A stretch of 51,667 nucleotides of DNA from Terrisporobacter othiniensis. Lineage in GTDB: Bacteria > Bacillota > Clostridia > Peptostreptococcales > Peptostreptococcaceae. Location: NCBI RefSeq assembly GCF_000808015.1, contig NZ_JWHR01000018.1:1-51667 (forward strand), read 5' to 3'. The position numbers were made by a program, and so were the translations under genes. The notes beneath the pieces are model-generated. The model was not told the origin of the DNA. It did no database searches and saw nothing but the letters and a program-made list of their open reading frames with translations. The first letter of the stretch is position 1. The number at the start of each line of letters is the position of its first letter. This document shows positions 24,181-33,112 of the stretch, piece by piece.

Positions 24181-25344
24181 ATGAAAGCAAATATGATAAA
24201 AATGTTTAATGAAATTTATGGGGAAAATGAAAACCTAAGAGTATTTTTTTCGCCAGGAAGAGTTAACTTAATCGGTGAGCATACAGATTATAACGGTGGG
24301 AATGTGTTTCCATGTGCTTTAAGTTTTGGAACTTATGGAGCTATAGCCCTAAGAGATGATAAAACAGTAAGAATGTATTCTGATAACTTTAAAGATTTAG
24401 GGATAATAACTTTTAATATAGATGAATTAGTAAATGATGAAAAGCACGATTGGGCAAATTACCCAAAAGGTGTTATAGATATAATGAGAAAGCATGGATA
24501 CAATGTGGAAAGTGGATTTGATATGGTTGTATTTGGAAATATACCAAATGGAGCAGGATTATCTTCATCAGCATCTATAGAGTTATTAATGGCTGTAATA
24601 GCAAACGATTTATTTAACTTCAATTTAGACAGAGTAGAATTAGTAAAATACTGTCAAGAAGCAGAAAATAAATTTATAGGAGTTAACTGTGGTATAATGG
24701 ACCAATTTGCCATAGGAATGGGTAAAGAAAATAGTGCAATCTTACTAGACTGTAATACTCTAAACTATTCATACAGCCCTGTTGATTTAAAAGAAGAAGT
24801 TATAATAATAGCTAATACAAACAAAAGAAGGGGACTAGCTGACTCTAAATACAATGAAAGAAGAAGTGAATGCGAAAAAGCTTTAGAAGAACTTCAAACA
24901 AAATTAAACATAAAATCTTTAGGTGAACTTACAGAAGAAGAATTTGAAAATAATAAAGATTTAATAAAAGATGAAATAAGAGTAAAAAGAGCAAGACACG
25001 CAGTTTATGAAAATCAAAGAACTTTAAAAGCTGTGAAAGCTTTAGAAAATAATGATATACAAACTTTTGGAAAGCTTATGAACGAGTCTCATACTTCTCT
25101 TAGAGATGATTACGAAGTAACAGGAAAAGAATTAGATACCCTTGTGGAGCTTGCATGGAAACATGAAGGTACTATAGGAGCTAGAATGACTGGTGCTGGA
25201 TTTGGGGGATGCACAGTATCCATTGTAAAAAGAAGTCTTGGAGAAGATTTTATAAACACTGTATCTAAAGGATACAAAGAAATAATAGGATATGATGCAG
25301 ATTTTTATGTGGCAAATATAGGAAATGGAACTAGAGAAATATAG
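24181..25344 (+). CDS. galK: Galactokinase
   Basis: GalK phosphorylates alpha-D-galactose to galactose-1-phosphate in the cytosol, the first committed Leloir step. The 387-residue length is normal for the GHMP kinase family. Motifs are the substrate signature [15 protein letters not shown] near residue 26, the ATP loop [16 protein letters not shown] near 120, the catalytic Asp in [13 protein letters not shown], and the C-terminal [23 protein letters not shown] precedes the ATG. It is followed after 19 bases by galE. It lies behind the GH42 remnant, suggesting a former beta-galactosidase-led operon. Confidence 0.96.
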   Translation: MKANMIKMFNEIYGENENLRVFFSPGRVNLIGEHTDYNGGNVFPCALSFGTYGAIALRDDKTVRMYSDNFKDLGIITFNIDELVNDEKHDWANYPKGVIDIMRKHGYNVESGFDMVVFGNIPNGAGLSSSASIELLMAVIANDLFNFNLDRVELVKYCQEAENKFIGVNCGIMDQFAIGMGKENSAILLDCNTLNYSYSPVDLKEEVIIIANTNKRRGLADSKYNERRSECEKALEELQTKLNIKSLGELTEEEFENNKDLIKDEIRVKRARHAVYENQRTLKAVKALENNDIQTFGKLMNESHTSLRDDYEVTGKELDTLVELAWKHEGTIGARMTGAGFGGCTVSIVKRSLGEDFINTVSKGYKEIIGYDADFYVANIGNGTREI

Positions 25345-25363
25345 TTTATTGGAGGGAAATAGT

Positions 25364-26350
25364 ATGATATTAGTTTGTGGTGGAGCAGGATATATAGGAA
25401 GTCATGCCGTAAGACAACTTATAGATAAAGGTGAGGAAGTAATAATAGTAGATAATTTAGAAACAGGACATGAAGATGCAATTCATCCAAAAGCTAAATT
25501 TTATAATGTGGATATAAGAAATGAAGAAGAATTAGATAAAGTATTTGAAGAAAATAAAATTGATGAAGTAATACATTTTGCAGCTAACTCATTAGTTGGA
25601 GAGAGTATGACTAATCCATTAAAATACTACAATAACAACGTTCACGGGACAGAAATACTTTTAAAAGTTATGATAAAACATGATGTTAAGAAAATCGTAT
25701 TCTCTTCAACAGCAGCAACTTATGGTGAGCCAAAGAGTATACCAATATTAGAAACAGATCCAACTTGTCCAACTAATGCTTATGGAGAAACAAAACTTGC
25801 CATGGAAAAAATGATGAAATGGGCAGATGTGGCTCATGGAGTGAAATTCATATCACTTAGATACTTCAACGTGGCAGGAGCTCATGCAAGTGGAGAAATA
25901 GGTGAAGACCATAACCCAGAAACTCACTTAATACCATTAATATTACAAGTGCCACTTGGAAAAAGAGAATTTATATCAATCTTTGGAGATGACTACGATA
26001 CTCATGATGGAACTTGTATAAGAGACTATATACACGTAATAGACTTAGCTGATGCACATATATTAGCAGTGGAAAAATTAAGAGCAGGTTCAAGTAGTAA
26101 CATATACAACCTGGGAAGTGGAAATGGATTTACAGTAAAAGAAATGATAGAAGCAGCTAGAAAAGTTACAGGACATGCAATACCTGCAAAAGTTTGTGAA
26201 AGAAGAGCAGGAGATCCAGCTAAACTAGTGGCAGCTTCAGCAAAAGCTAGAAAAGAATTAGGGTGGGAGCCTCAGTTTGAAAATGTTGAAGCTATGATAT
26301 CTTCAGCATGGAAATGGCACCAAGAACATCCTATGGGGTTTGAAAAATAG
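25364..26350 (+). CDS. galE: UDP-glucose 4-epimerase
   Basis: GalE interconverts UDP-galactose and UDP-glucose with bound NAD. The start is the ATG at 25364 behind GGAGGG; an upstream in-frame ATG at 25325 lies inside galK and is rejected. The 328-residue product shows the Rossmann motif VCGGAGYIGSH at the N-terminus, the SSTAATYG strand with the catalytic Ser/Thr, the Y-x-x-x-K pair in NAYGETKLAMEKM, and CIRDYIHVIDLADAHI. The C-terminal part has the sugar-binding KELGWEPQF turn. Its stop abuts the galT ribosome binding site, so the two genes are translationally coupled. Confidence 0.96.
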   Translation: MILVCGGAGYIGSHAVRQLIDKGEEVIIVDNLETGHEDAIHPKAKFYNVDIRNEEELDKVFEENKIDEVIHFAANSLVGESMTNPLKYYNNNVHGTEILLKVMIKHDVKKIVFSSTAATYGEPKSIPILETDPTCPTNAYGETKLAMEKMMKWADVAHGVKFISLRYFNVAGAHASGEIGEDHNPETHLIPLILQVPLGKREFISIFGDDYDTHDGTCIRDYIHVIDLADAHILAVEKLRAGSSSNIYNLGSGNGFTVKEMIEAARKVTGHAIPAKVCERRAGDPAKLVAASAKARKELGWEPQFENVEAMISSAWKWHQEHPMGFEK

Positions 26351-26364
26351 TGGGAGATGATAAA

Positions 26365-27894
26365 ATGAGCATATATACAGAGTTTGAAAGATTGATTAAT
26401 TACGGATTAAAGAAAAAATTATTTGAAGCAGAAGATATAACTTATGTGAGAAACTCTCTTATAGAGCTATTCAAACTAGATGAATATATAATAGAGAAAG
26501 TTGAAGATGAAAATTTAGAAAATCCAACATCTATACTGGATAATTTACTAAATTACGCCTTTGAAATGGGAATACTTGAATCTAACACATCTGTTTATAG
26601 AGATTTATTAGATACTAAAATAATGAACTTACTTATGCCTAGACCGTCTGAAGTTATAAGAGAATTTAATAAAAGATATAAAGCAGATAAAATAAGTGCT
26701 ACAGATTATTTATATGATTTAAGTAAATCATGTGATTATGTTAGGACTTCAAGAATTGCTCAAAACATCACTTGGAAGGCTGACACGGACTATGGTGAAA
26801 TAGATATAACTATAAACTTATCAAAGCCAGAAAAAGATCCAAAAGCAATCGCTGCTGCAAGAAATATGAAATCAGCATCTTACCCAAAATGTTTACTTTG
26901 TAAAGAAAACGTGGGATATGCAGGAAGATTAAATCATCCAGCTAGACAAAATTTAAGAATAATACCATTTGAACTTAATAAAGAAGAGTGGAACCTACAA
27001 TACTCTCCATATTCTTATTACAATGAACACTGCATAATATTTGCAAGTAATCATGTGCCTATGGTAATAAACAAAAATACTTTTGATAGAAATCTAGAGT
27101 TTGTAGAAAGATTCCCTCACTATTTTGTAGGTTCAAATGCAGACTTACCAATAGTTGGAGGTTCTATCCTTACTCATGATCACTACCAAGGAGGTAGATA
27201 TGAGTTTGCCATGGAGCGAGCAGAAGATGTTTATACTTTTGAAATTGCAGGATATGAAGATATAAAAATATCAATAGTCAAATGGCCACTATCAGTTATT
27301 AGACTAAATGGAGATAACAGAGTTAAGATAAGTGAACTTGGAGAAAAAATATTAAATCATTGGAGAAGCTACTCTGATGAAAATGTGGGAGTACATGCCT
27401 TTACACATGAAACTCCTCACAATACAATAACTCCTATAGCTAGAAGAAGAGGACAAAATTACGAGCTAGATTTAGTCCTAAGAAACAACAGAACAAGTGA
27501 TGAACATCCAGATGGAATATTCCATCCTCACAAAGAACTTCATCACATTAAAAAAGAAAATATAGGATTAATAGAAGTTTTGGGTCTGGCAGTTTTACCA
27601 GCTAGATTAAAAGAAGAATTAACTCAAATAAAAGAATGTTTATTAGATGAAAATAAATCTAATTTAATAAAAGAAGATGAAAACTTAAGAATTCATTTAG
27701 AATGGTTTAATAAATTAAAAGAAACATACACTGATTTAAATGAAGAAAACGTGGATGAAATACTAGAAAAAGAAGTTGGAAATATATTTACTAAAGTATT
27801 AGAACATTGTGGTGTTTTCAAGTGGGACGAAGATGGAAAAATAGCAATGAAAAGATATATGGAAGATGTTAAAAGCAATATAGAAAATCTATAA
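26365..27894 (+). CDS. galT: Galactose-1-phosphate uridylyltransferase, Firmicutes type (GalT class 2)
   Basis: GalT swaps UMP between UDP-glucose and galactose-1-phosphate. This is the long (509-residue) Firmicutes form that lacks the histidine-triad of E. coli GalT. Its markers are PRPSEVIREFNKRYK, SYPKCLLCKENVGYAGRLNH, FELNKEEWNLQYSPYSYYNE, and GSILTHDHYQGGRYEFAMER with the catalytic His. The ATG at 26365 follows GGGAGA; a GTG at 26350 overlaps the galE stop and is rejected. It is followed by a terminator-like hairpin, then galM. Confidence 0.95.
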   Translation: MSIYTEFERLINYGLKKKLFEAEDITYVRNSLIELFKLDEYIIEKVEDENLENPTSILDNLLNYAFEMGILESNTSVYRDLLDTKIMNLLMPRPSEVIREFNKRYKADKISATDYLYDLSKSCDYVRTSRIAQNITWKADTDYGEIDITINLSKPEKDPKAIAAARNMKSASYPKCLLCKENVGYAGRLNHPARQNLRIIPFELNKEEWNLQYSPYSYYNEHCIIFASNHVPMVINKNTFDRNLEFVERFPHYFVGSNADLPIVGGSILTHDHYQGGRYEFAMERAEDVYTFEIAGYEDIKISIVKWPLSVIRLNGDNRVKISELGEKILNHWRSYSDENVGVHAFTHETPHNTITPIARRRGQNYELDLVLRNNRTSDEHPDGIFHPHKELHHIKKENIGLIEVLGLAVLPARLKEELTQIKECLLDENKSNLIKEDENLRIHLEWFNKLKETYTDLNEENVDEILEKEVGNIFTKVLEHCGVFKWDEDGKIAMKRYMEDVKSNIENL

Positions 27895-27911
27895 GATTTG
27901 ATAAAATATAA

Positions 27912-27945
27912 TTCCCGCTGCTCTTTGTGAGTTGGCGGGAAAATT
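27912..27945 (+). terminator. Hairpin between galT and galM
   Basis: TTCCCGC (27912-27918) pairs with GCGGGAA (27935-27941), followed by AATTTAC. It may end the galKET transcript or lower galM expression. Confidence 0.6.
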
Positions 27946-28001
27946 TACATAGGAGCTAATTTACTCTTAAAAAAATTTAGACACTAAGAAAGAGGATTGT
28001 T

Positions 28002-29042
28002 ATGAAATATACTAAAAGAATAGTAGGCAGTTTAAATGGAGAAGTTATAGTGGCTCATAATATTAAAGCAACAAATGGGTTTGAAGTTGAAATACTAAAT
28101 TTAGGTGGAATAATAACAAAAATAATAACACCAGATAAAGATAATAATTTGGAAAATATAGTAACAGCATATAAAAACATAGAAAGCTATTATACTAATC
28201 CTTCTTATTTTGGGGCCATAGTGGGAAGAACTTCAGGAAGAATTTGTGAAGGAAAGGTAGTTATAGAAGGAAAAGAATATAATCTAAATAAAAATTACGG
28301 ACTTCACCAAGGTCATGGTGGAAACAGTGGACTAAGTAGTAAAGTATGGCAAGTAGATATTGAAGAAGGTAGAGATTATATTAAATTAAATCTATCAATA
28401 AAATCTTACCATAATGAAGAAAACTATCCAGGTAATTTACATATAGTAGTTTCATTTAAAGTTTATGAAAACTATATAATAGAAGAAACATACAGTGCAA
28501 TAACAGATAAAACTACATTGATAAATATGACTAATCATACTTATTTTAATTTAAGTGGAAATCTAAAAAGACCTGTAACGGATCAATATATGAAGTTGGA
28601 TAGCAATAAATTAGTAGAAATAGATGACACATGTGTACCTACAGGTAAGCTTTTAGATGTGACAGACACGCCTTTTGACTTTAGAAATATAAAGTGCATA
28701 GGTGAACATATAGATGACTCTCATGAGCAGATAAAAATAGGATGTGGATATGATCATCCATTTTTACTAGAGAAAAAGAAAAATATATATATGGAAGATA
28801 AAATATCAAAGCGAAATATGAATATAACTACAAATCAAAAAAGTGTGGTAGTATATACTATGAATTTTACAGATGACCAAACTTTATATAATAATAAAAA
28901 AGACCAAAGACGTTATGGAATATGCTTTGAAACACAAGCCCCACCAATAGGTAGAAATATGTGTTTTATAGAAGACTCTTTAATAAATAAAGATGAAGAG
29001 TATTCACAAAAGACTATATATAAGTTTGGTATAAGTAAATAA
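28002..29042 (+). CDS. galM: Aldose 1-epimerase (mutarotase)
   Basis: GalM speeds conversion between beta- and alpha-galactose so that GalK receives the alpha form. The 346-residue protein has the family order: NLGGIITKIITPDKDNN, FGAIVGRTSGRI near residue 75, GLHQGHGG, LINMTNHTYFNLSG with the catalytic His, the substrate pocket GCGYDHPF, and the catalytic Glu in FETQAPP near the end. It belongs to the galactose cluster as the last intact gene; AGAGGA precedes the ATG. No signal peptide, so it is cytosolic. Confidence 0.93.
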   Translation: MKYTKRIVGSLNGEVIVAHNIKATNGFEVEILNLGGIITKIITPDKDNNLENIVTAYKNIESYYTNPSYFGAIVGRTSGRICEGKVVIEGKEYNLNKNYGLHQGHGGNSGLSSKVWQVDIEEGRDYIKLNLSIKSYHNEENYPGNLHIVVSFKVYENYIIEETYSAITDKTTLINMTNHTYFNLSGNLKRPVTDQYMKLDSNKLVEIDDTCVPTGKLLDVTDTPFDFRNIKCIGEHIDDSHEQIKIGCGYDHPFLLEKKKNIYMEDKISKRNMNITTNQKSVVVYTMNFTDDQTLYNNKKDQRRYGICFETQAPPIGRNMCFIEDSLINKDEEYSQKTIYKFGISK

Positions 29043-29063
29043 AGTATAAATAAAAGGGATTGA

Positions 29064-29290
29064 ATAGTTCTATCAAGCATAGGAAATGATAACCTATACT
29101 TATTTGCACACTCTATGGGAGGAGCTATAGGTGGATTATTTTTAGAAAAGTACAATGATTATTTTCACGCAGCCATATTAAACATGAATATCTTCAAACA
29201 TCAGGAGCTTCATTTAGATGGTTAAAAGAAAGCTTTAAACATACTAAAAACATTGTGAAAAAAGTATATGTAGATGAAGTGATTAATTAA
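29064..29290 (+). pseudogene. Lysophospholipase-like alpha/beta-hydrolase remnant
   Basis: A startless frame carries the nucleophile elbow LYLFAHSMGGAIGGLFLEKY, then after an internal gap and frame change the distal segment QTSGASFRWLKESFKHTKNI. That combination is typical of PldB/monoglyceride-lipase-like proteins in clostridia. The N-terminal region and the middle are missing. The fragment sits between galM and the sensor kinase in an otherwise empty 415-base gap. Confidence 0.65.
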
Positions 29291-29457
29291 TCGAAACAAA
29301 CAGTTTTAAAATATGTAACAAACGTATTGAGTATAGTAATTAATATCGAAAATTGATTTCCTAAGGATTGTTATAATTTATCTTATTGTAAAGAATATGA
29401 ATATTAAGTATAATAACTTATGCATTACATTTTTACAAACAGGAGCATAAATTCAAT

Positions 29458-31419
29458 ATGAAAAAAATAAATAGATTGTTAATAATATCGCTATTAATAT
29501 TGATAAGTTCTATATCCCGTATATATGCGGATACAAAAGATAGTAAAGACATGTATAATATTCTTTTGATAAATTCATATGATATAGATAACAAATGGGA
29601 AAATCGTGTAAAAGATGGTTTGAAAGAAGTAACAAAAGATAATCCTAATATAAACATAAAAACTGAATATCTAGATATTAGAAATAACAACAATGAGTAT
29701 TATATAAGAGATTTTGAAACATTATTAAATACAAAATACAAAGATAATGCTTTTGATATGATAATAACAGTAGATGATGAAGCATTTAACTTAGTTAGAA
29801 AGGGATTATTTGACAAGAATAATATATTTTATAAAAAAATAATTGTTTTTACTGGAGTAAATGAGAGAATAAACCTTACATCTCAGGAAAAAAAATATAT
29901 AACTGGTTTTATGGATTCTAGATCTAAAATAGAGATAATAAAGTTAATAAGCAAACTTCATCCAAATGCTATAAATATAAATGTGTTATTGGATAACACT
30001 AATTATAGCAAAGATATAAAAGAAAAATTATTGGAAAATGCATATTTATTAGATAATAATATAAACTTAAATTTTATCCAAGGTAGATATGAAAATGAAA
30101 TACTAGAAGAACTTAAAAAAATAGATGAAAGTAACCAAGCTGTATTAGTATGTGGTGTATATAAAGATAAGAATAGCAATAATTATATAAAGCCTGAGGA
30201 ACTAATTACTAAAATAAAGGATATAAAGGACCAGCCAATTTATACAAGTATAGCAGATTATATAGGCAAAGGCACAGTAGGCGGATACGTGGATATTGGA
30301 GTGGAATATGGAAATGCCCTTGGGAAAATGGTTTTGAAAATATATGAAGACAAAAGTATATCACAAGTACCATTAATTAATAAGTTAGGTGGTAATTATG
30401 TAGTTGATTATCAGCAAATATATAATTACAATATAAATCCAGTAAATCTTCCAAAAGAAACTATAATAATAAATAAAAAACCTTATCAATTGCTTTTACC
30501 AATAAATCAAATAATACAAGCAGTGATACTTATAATAGCTTCATTTTTTATAATATTATATATAATTATGATGATGTTAAAACATAGAAAAAATAATATT
30601 AAAAATAGAAAGTTATACAAAATTGCAAAAGAGAGGGAGCAATTAAAGACTGATTTTATAGTAAATATGAGTCATGAGCTGAGAACACCATTAAACATAA
30701 TAAGAAGTGCATCAACTCTATTGGAATTAAAGGCTAATAAAAATGAACAAGTAGAAAAAGAATATATATTAGATAAAGTAGAGCGAATTAATCAAAATTC
30801 GGATAGATTAATTAGACTTATAAATAATTTAATAGATATTACAAAGTTCGATTCTGGTTTTTATGAATGTAAATGTAAAAATGAAAATATAGTTTATGTT
30901 GTGGAAGATATAGTATTTGCAACTGTTGACTATGCTAATGAGAAAAATATAGAATTAATATTTGATACGGACTCAGAGGAAATAATAACTTTCATAGATA
31001 AAGAAAAAATAGAAAGAGTTATTTTAAATTTACTTTCTAATGCCATAAAATTCACCAATGAAAATGGTAAAATAGAAGTTCATATAAAACATGATGATAA
31101 ATTTGTTTATATCAGCATCAAAGATAATGGAATAGGAATACCAAAGGAAAAAGTAAATCAGATATTCCACAGGTTCTATCAAGTAGATTCAATTTTATCT
31201 AGAAAAAATGAAGGAAGTGGAATAGGCCTTTGTATAGTAGATGAGATAATAAAAATGCATGGTGGCAAGGTAAATATTGATAGCGAAGAAAACAAAGGAA
31301 CTACCTTTGAAATAATTCTAAACCTTGAACGAGATAATTCTATGGATGATGATCACATGGAAGATAAAACTGATAGAAATATTAAAGACGTGGTAAAAGT
31401 GGAAATGGCAAATATATAA
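29458..31419 (+). CDS. Sensor histidine kinase with ABC-binding-protein-like sensor domain
   Basis: The 653-residue protein starts with a signal/anchor peptide (residues 1-24), then a ~310-residue extracellular domain resembling the ABC_sub_bind type I periplasmic fold (ILLINSYDIDNKWENRVKDG, GGYVDIGVEYGNALGKMVLK). A membrane helix lies near 346-374. The cytoplasmic kinase has HisKA with phospho-acceptor His406 (NMSHELRTPLN) and HATPase with ERVILNLLSNAIKFT, KDNGIGIP, FYQVD and GSGIGLCIVDE. No receiver or HAMP domain is seen, and no response regulator gene is adjacent, so it is an orphan kinase. Its ligand is unknown; related sensors bind small ligands directly. The start ATG follows AGGAG with 12 bases between. 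Confidence 0.92.
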   Translation: MKKINRLLIISLLILISSISRIYADTKDSKDMYNILLINSYDIDNKWENRVKDGLKEVTKDNPNINIKTEYLDIRNNNNEYYIRDFETLLNTKYKDNAFDMIITVDDEAFNLVRKGLFDKNNIFYKKIIVFTGVNERINLTSQEKKYITGFMDSRSKIEIIKLISKLHPNAININVLLDNTNYSKDIKEKLLENAYLLDNNINLNFIQGRYENEILEELKKIDESNQAVLVCGVYKDKNSNNYIKPEELITKIKDIKDQPIYTSIADYIGKGTVGGYVDIGVEYGNALGKMVLKIYEDKSISQVPLINKLGGNYVVDYQQIYNYNINPVNLPKETIIINKKPYQLLLPINQIIQAVILIIASFFIILYIIMMMLKHRKNNIKNRKLYKIAKEREQLKTDFIVNMSHELRTPLNIIRSASTLLELKANKNEQVEKEYILDKVERINQNSDRLIRLINNLIDITKFDSGFYECKCKNENIVYVVEDIVFATVDYANEKNIELIFDTDSEEIITFIDKEKIERVILNLLSNAIKFTNENGKIEVHIKHDDKFVYISIKDNGIGIPKEKVNQIFHRFYQVDSILSRKNEGSGIGLCIVDEIIKMHGGKVNIDSEENKGTTFEIILNLERDNSMDDDHMEDKTDRNIKDVVKVEMANI

Positions 31420-31424
31420 TAATA

Positions 31425-31470
31425 AAGCTACTAAATTTGTATGAAGATACTTATTTAGTAGCTTATTTTA
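31425..31470 (+). terminator. Terminator of the sensor kinase gene
   Basis: AAGCTACTAAAT (31425-31436) pairs with ATTTAGTAGCTT (31453-31464), then ATTTTA. Confidence 0.85.
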
Positions 31471-31809
31471 ATGCTTAAATCAGGAATTTTTTATCAAGTG
31501 AGAAAGGGATATATATTTAGTATTTTTTATATGATTTGAATAGAAAAATATGAGCAAAATGAGATTAATTTGTTATAAATTATAAAAATATGTAAGAATA
31601 TTGTTGAAAAAATTTCATATTGATATACTATGTAAATTAGGGGTAATCATAATTGATATCCCTAATTTATGTTTTGACCTCAAGTTAAGATAAGGTAATA
31701 TTTTGGGTGATAGTAAAAATAAGACCTATGAATCCATTGAAATAGAGAGGTTAATGAAGATGATTGATCCTTTATATAACATATAAGGGGAAATGGGGGA
31801 AGCAAAATT
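31471..31809. other. Intergenic region with a second hairpin
   Basis: AAATTAGGG (31634-31642) pairs with CCCTAATTT (31660-31668), followed by ATGTTTT. It may be a terminator or a leader element of the next gene. No other feature is seen. Confidence 0.4.
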
Positions 31810-32887
31810 ATGGATAAAAGAATGGATAAACGCTTATTGATAGTTTTATCAGGGATTTTAATGAGTAGAGCTTTAGCAACAAGTGTACCTTCTTATGCTG
31901 AAAACAATGAGGAAATAGAACCTGAGTTATCAATGCATAATCTAAATGAAAGAAATACTATAAAGACAGGAAAAGTTACAACAAGTTCATTAAATGTAAG
32001 AGCAAATGCTTCTACTAAATTGGTTCATTTAAAAAAGGAGCAATTGTTGAGATAGAAAATATATCATCTAATGGATGGTACAAAATTAAATATAAAAAGG
32101 TTATGGATACATAAGTGGATCATACGTAGTAGATGCAAGTTCTGATGGTGAATCAGATAGAGTTTATAAAAATCCACCAGGATATATTCAATTAAAAGAT
32201 AAAATAAGTGTAAGTGGAGCAGGAAAAAACCTAGTTAGAGGAACAATGGGCCTTAGAGTTGCGAAGGTTCAAAGAAAACTAGGCATGGGACATGTATGGG
32301 AAATCGTAGGACCAACTACAATATCAAAGGTCATGGCTTTCCAAAAGACAAAGGGTCTAAAGGTAACAGGTGTAGTTGACCTTACTACGTGGAAAAAAAT
32401 GGGCTTTAGTGAGTCTTCTTGGTATACATTGGATTCATATGTAACGCCAGTTAAGACAAACTCAAAGTCAACAAGATCAGATCTCGTTGAACAAATGATA
32501 AGGACTGCAGAAAGTTATTTAGGTACAGAATACGTAGTTGGTGCTGCTGGTGTTCCAGGAAGTGGAATTGATTGTAGTGGTTTAGTTATGCAAGCCATGT
32601 ATTCCATAGGAATTGACCCAGCTCCAGTAAGTGTAACTCGTCACACTCAACCAGGATATGAGTATGAGTCTAGAAACCTTTGGAATCTTCCAACATTAAA
32701 AACAGTTCAAAAGCCACAAAGAGGAGATTTAGTATTTTATAAAAATAGTGCAGGAACGGTAATTCATGTGGCTATATATTTAGGCAATAATAGGGTAATA
32801 GAGGCTTGGCCAGAAAAAGTTGTAAATTGGCCGTTAATACATCCAGAAAGACCGTTAATAAAGGGTTATAAAAGAGTTCTAGGTTAA
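31810..32887 (+). pseudogene. NlpC/P60 cell-wall hydrolase with SH3 and peptidoglycan-binding domains, frame-shifted
   Basis: GGGGGA precedes ATG at 31810. The N-terminus has a signal (LLIVLSGILMSRALATSVPS) and starts an SH3 domain (TTSSLNVRANAST). Frame changes near 32020 and 32095 split SFKKGAIVEIENISSNGWYK from GYISGSYVVDASSDGESDRV; from 32099 the frame is open to 32887. That part holds a PG_binding_1 domain (GTMGLRVAKVQRKLGMGHVW ... DLTTWKKMGF) and a C40 NlpC/P60 peptidase with Cys in GIDCSGLVMQ and His in VIHVAIYLGN. The enzyme would cleave peptide stems of peptidoglycan. Two frameshifts near short A-runs raise the chance of sequence error. Confidence 0.8.
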
Positions 32888-32923
32888 TAAGTTAATAAAT
32901 AGTTAGTTTAATATAAAATGGAT

Positions 32924-32987
32924 ATACTCCTTTCATGGCATATGGTTTTAATAATAAAACTGTTGTTATGAAAGGAGTATTTTTTTA
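32924..32987 (+). terminator. Terminator after the NlpC/P60 gene
   Basis: ATACTCCTTTCAT (32924-32936) pairs with ATGAAAGGAGTAT (32968-32980), with a seven-T run. Confidence 0.85.
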
Positions 32988-33112
32988 GAAATACAAGTGA
33001 TGTATGAAAAATGAATATACTCTATTAAAAATACACGGTACAAACAAGATTATATTCTATGTTATAATATTTTTTAGAAGGTTAAAAATGACAAAAATGT
33101 GAGGGGAAAATT

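Noticed and set aside
33001..33112. Promoter of the TPR-J gene
   Set aside because: A TATAAT at 33063-33068 is present, but the -35 position has only three matches, so no site is claimed.
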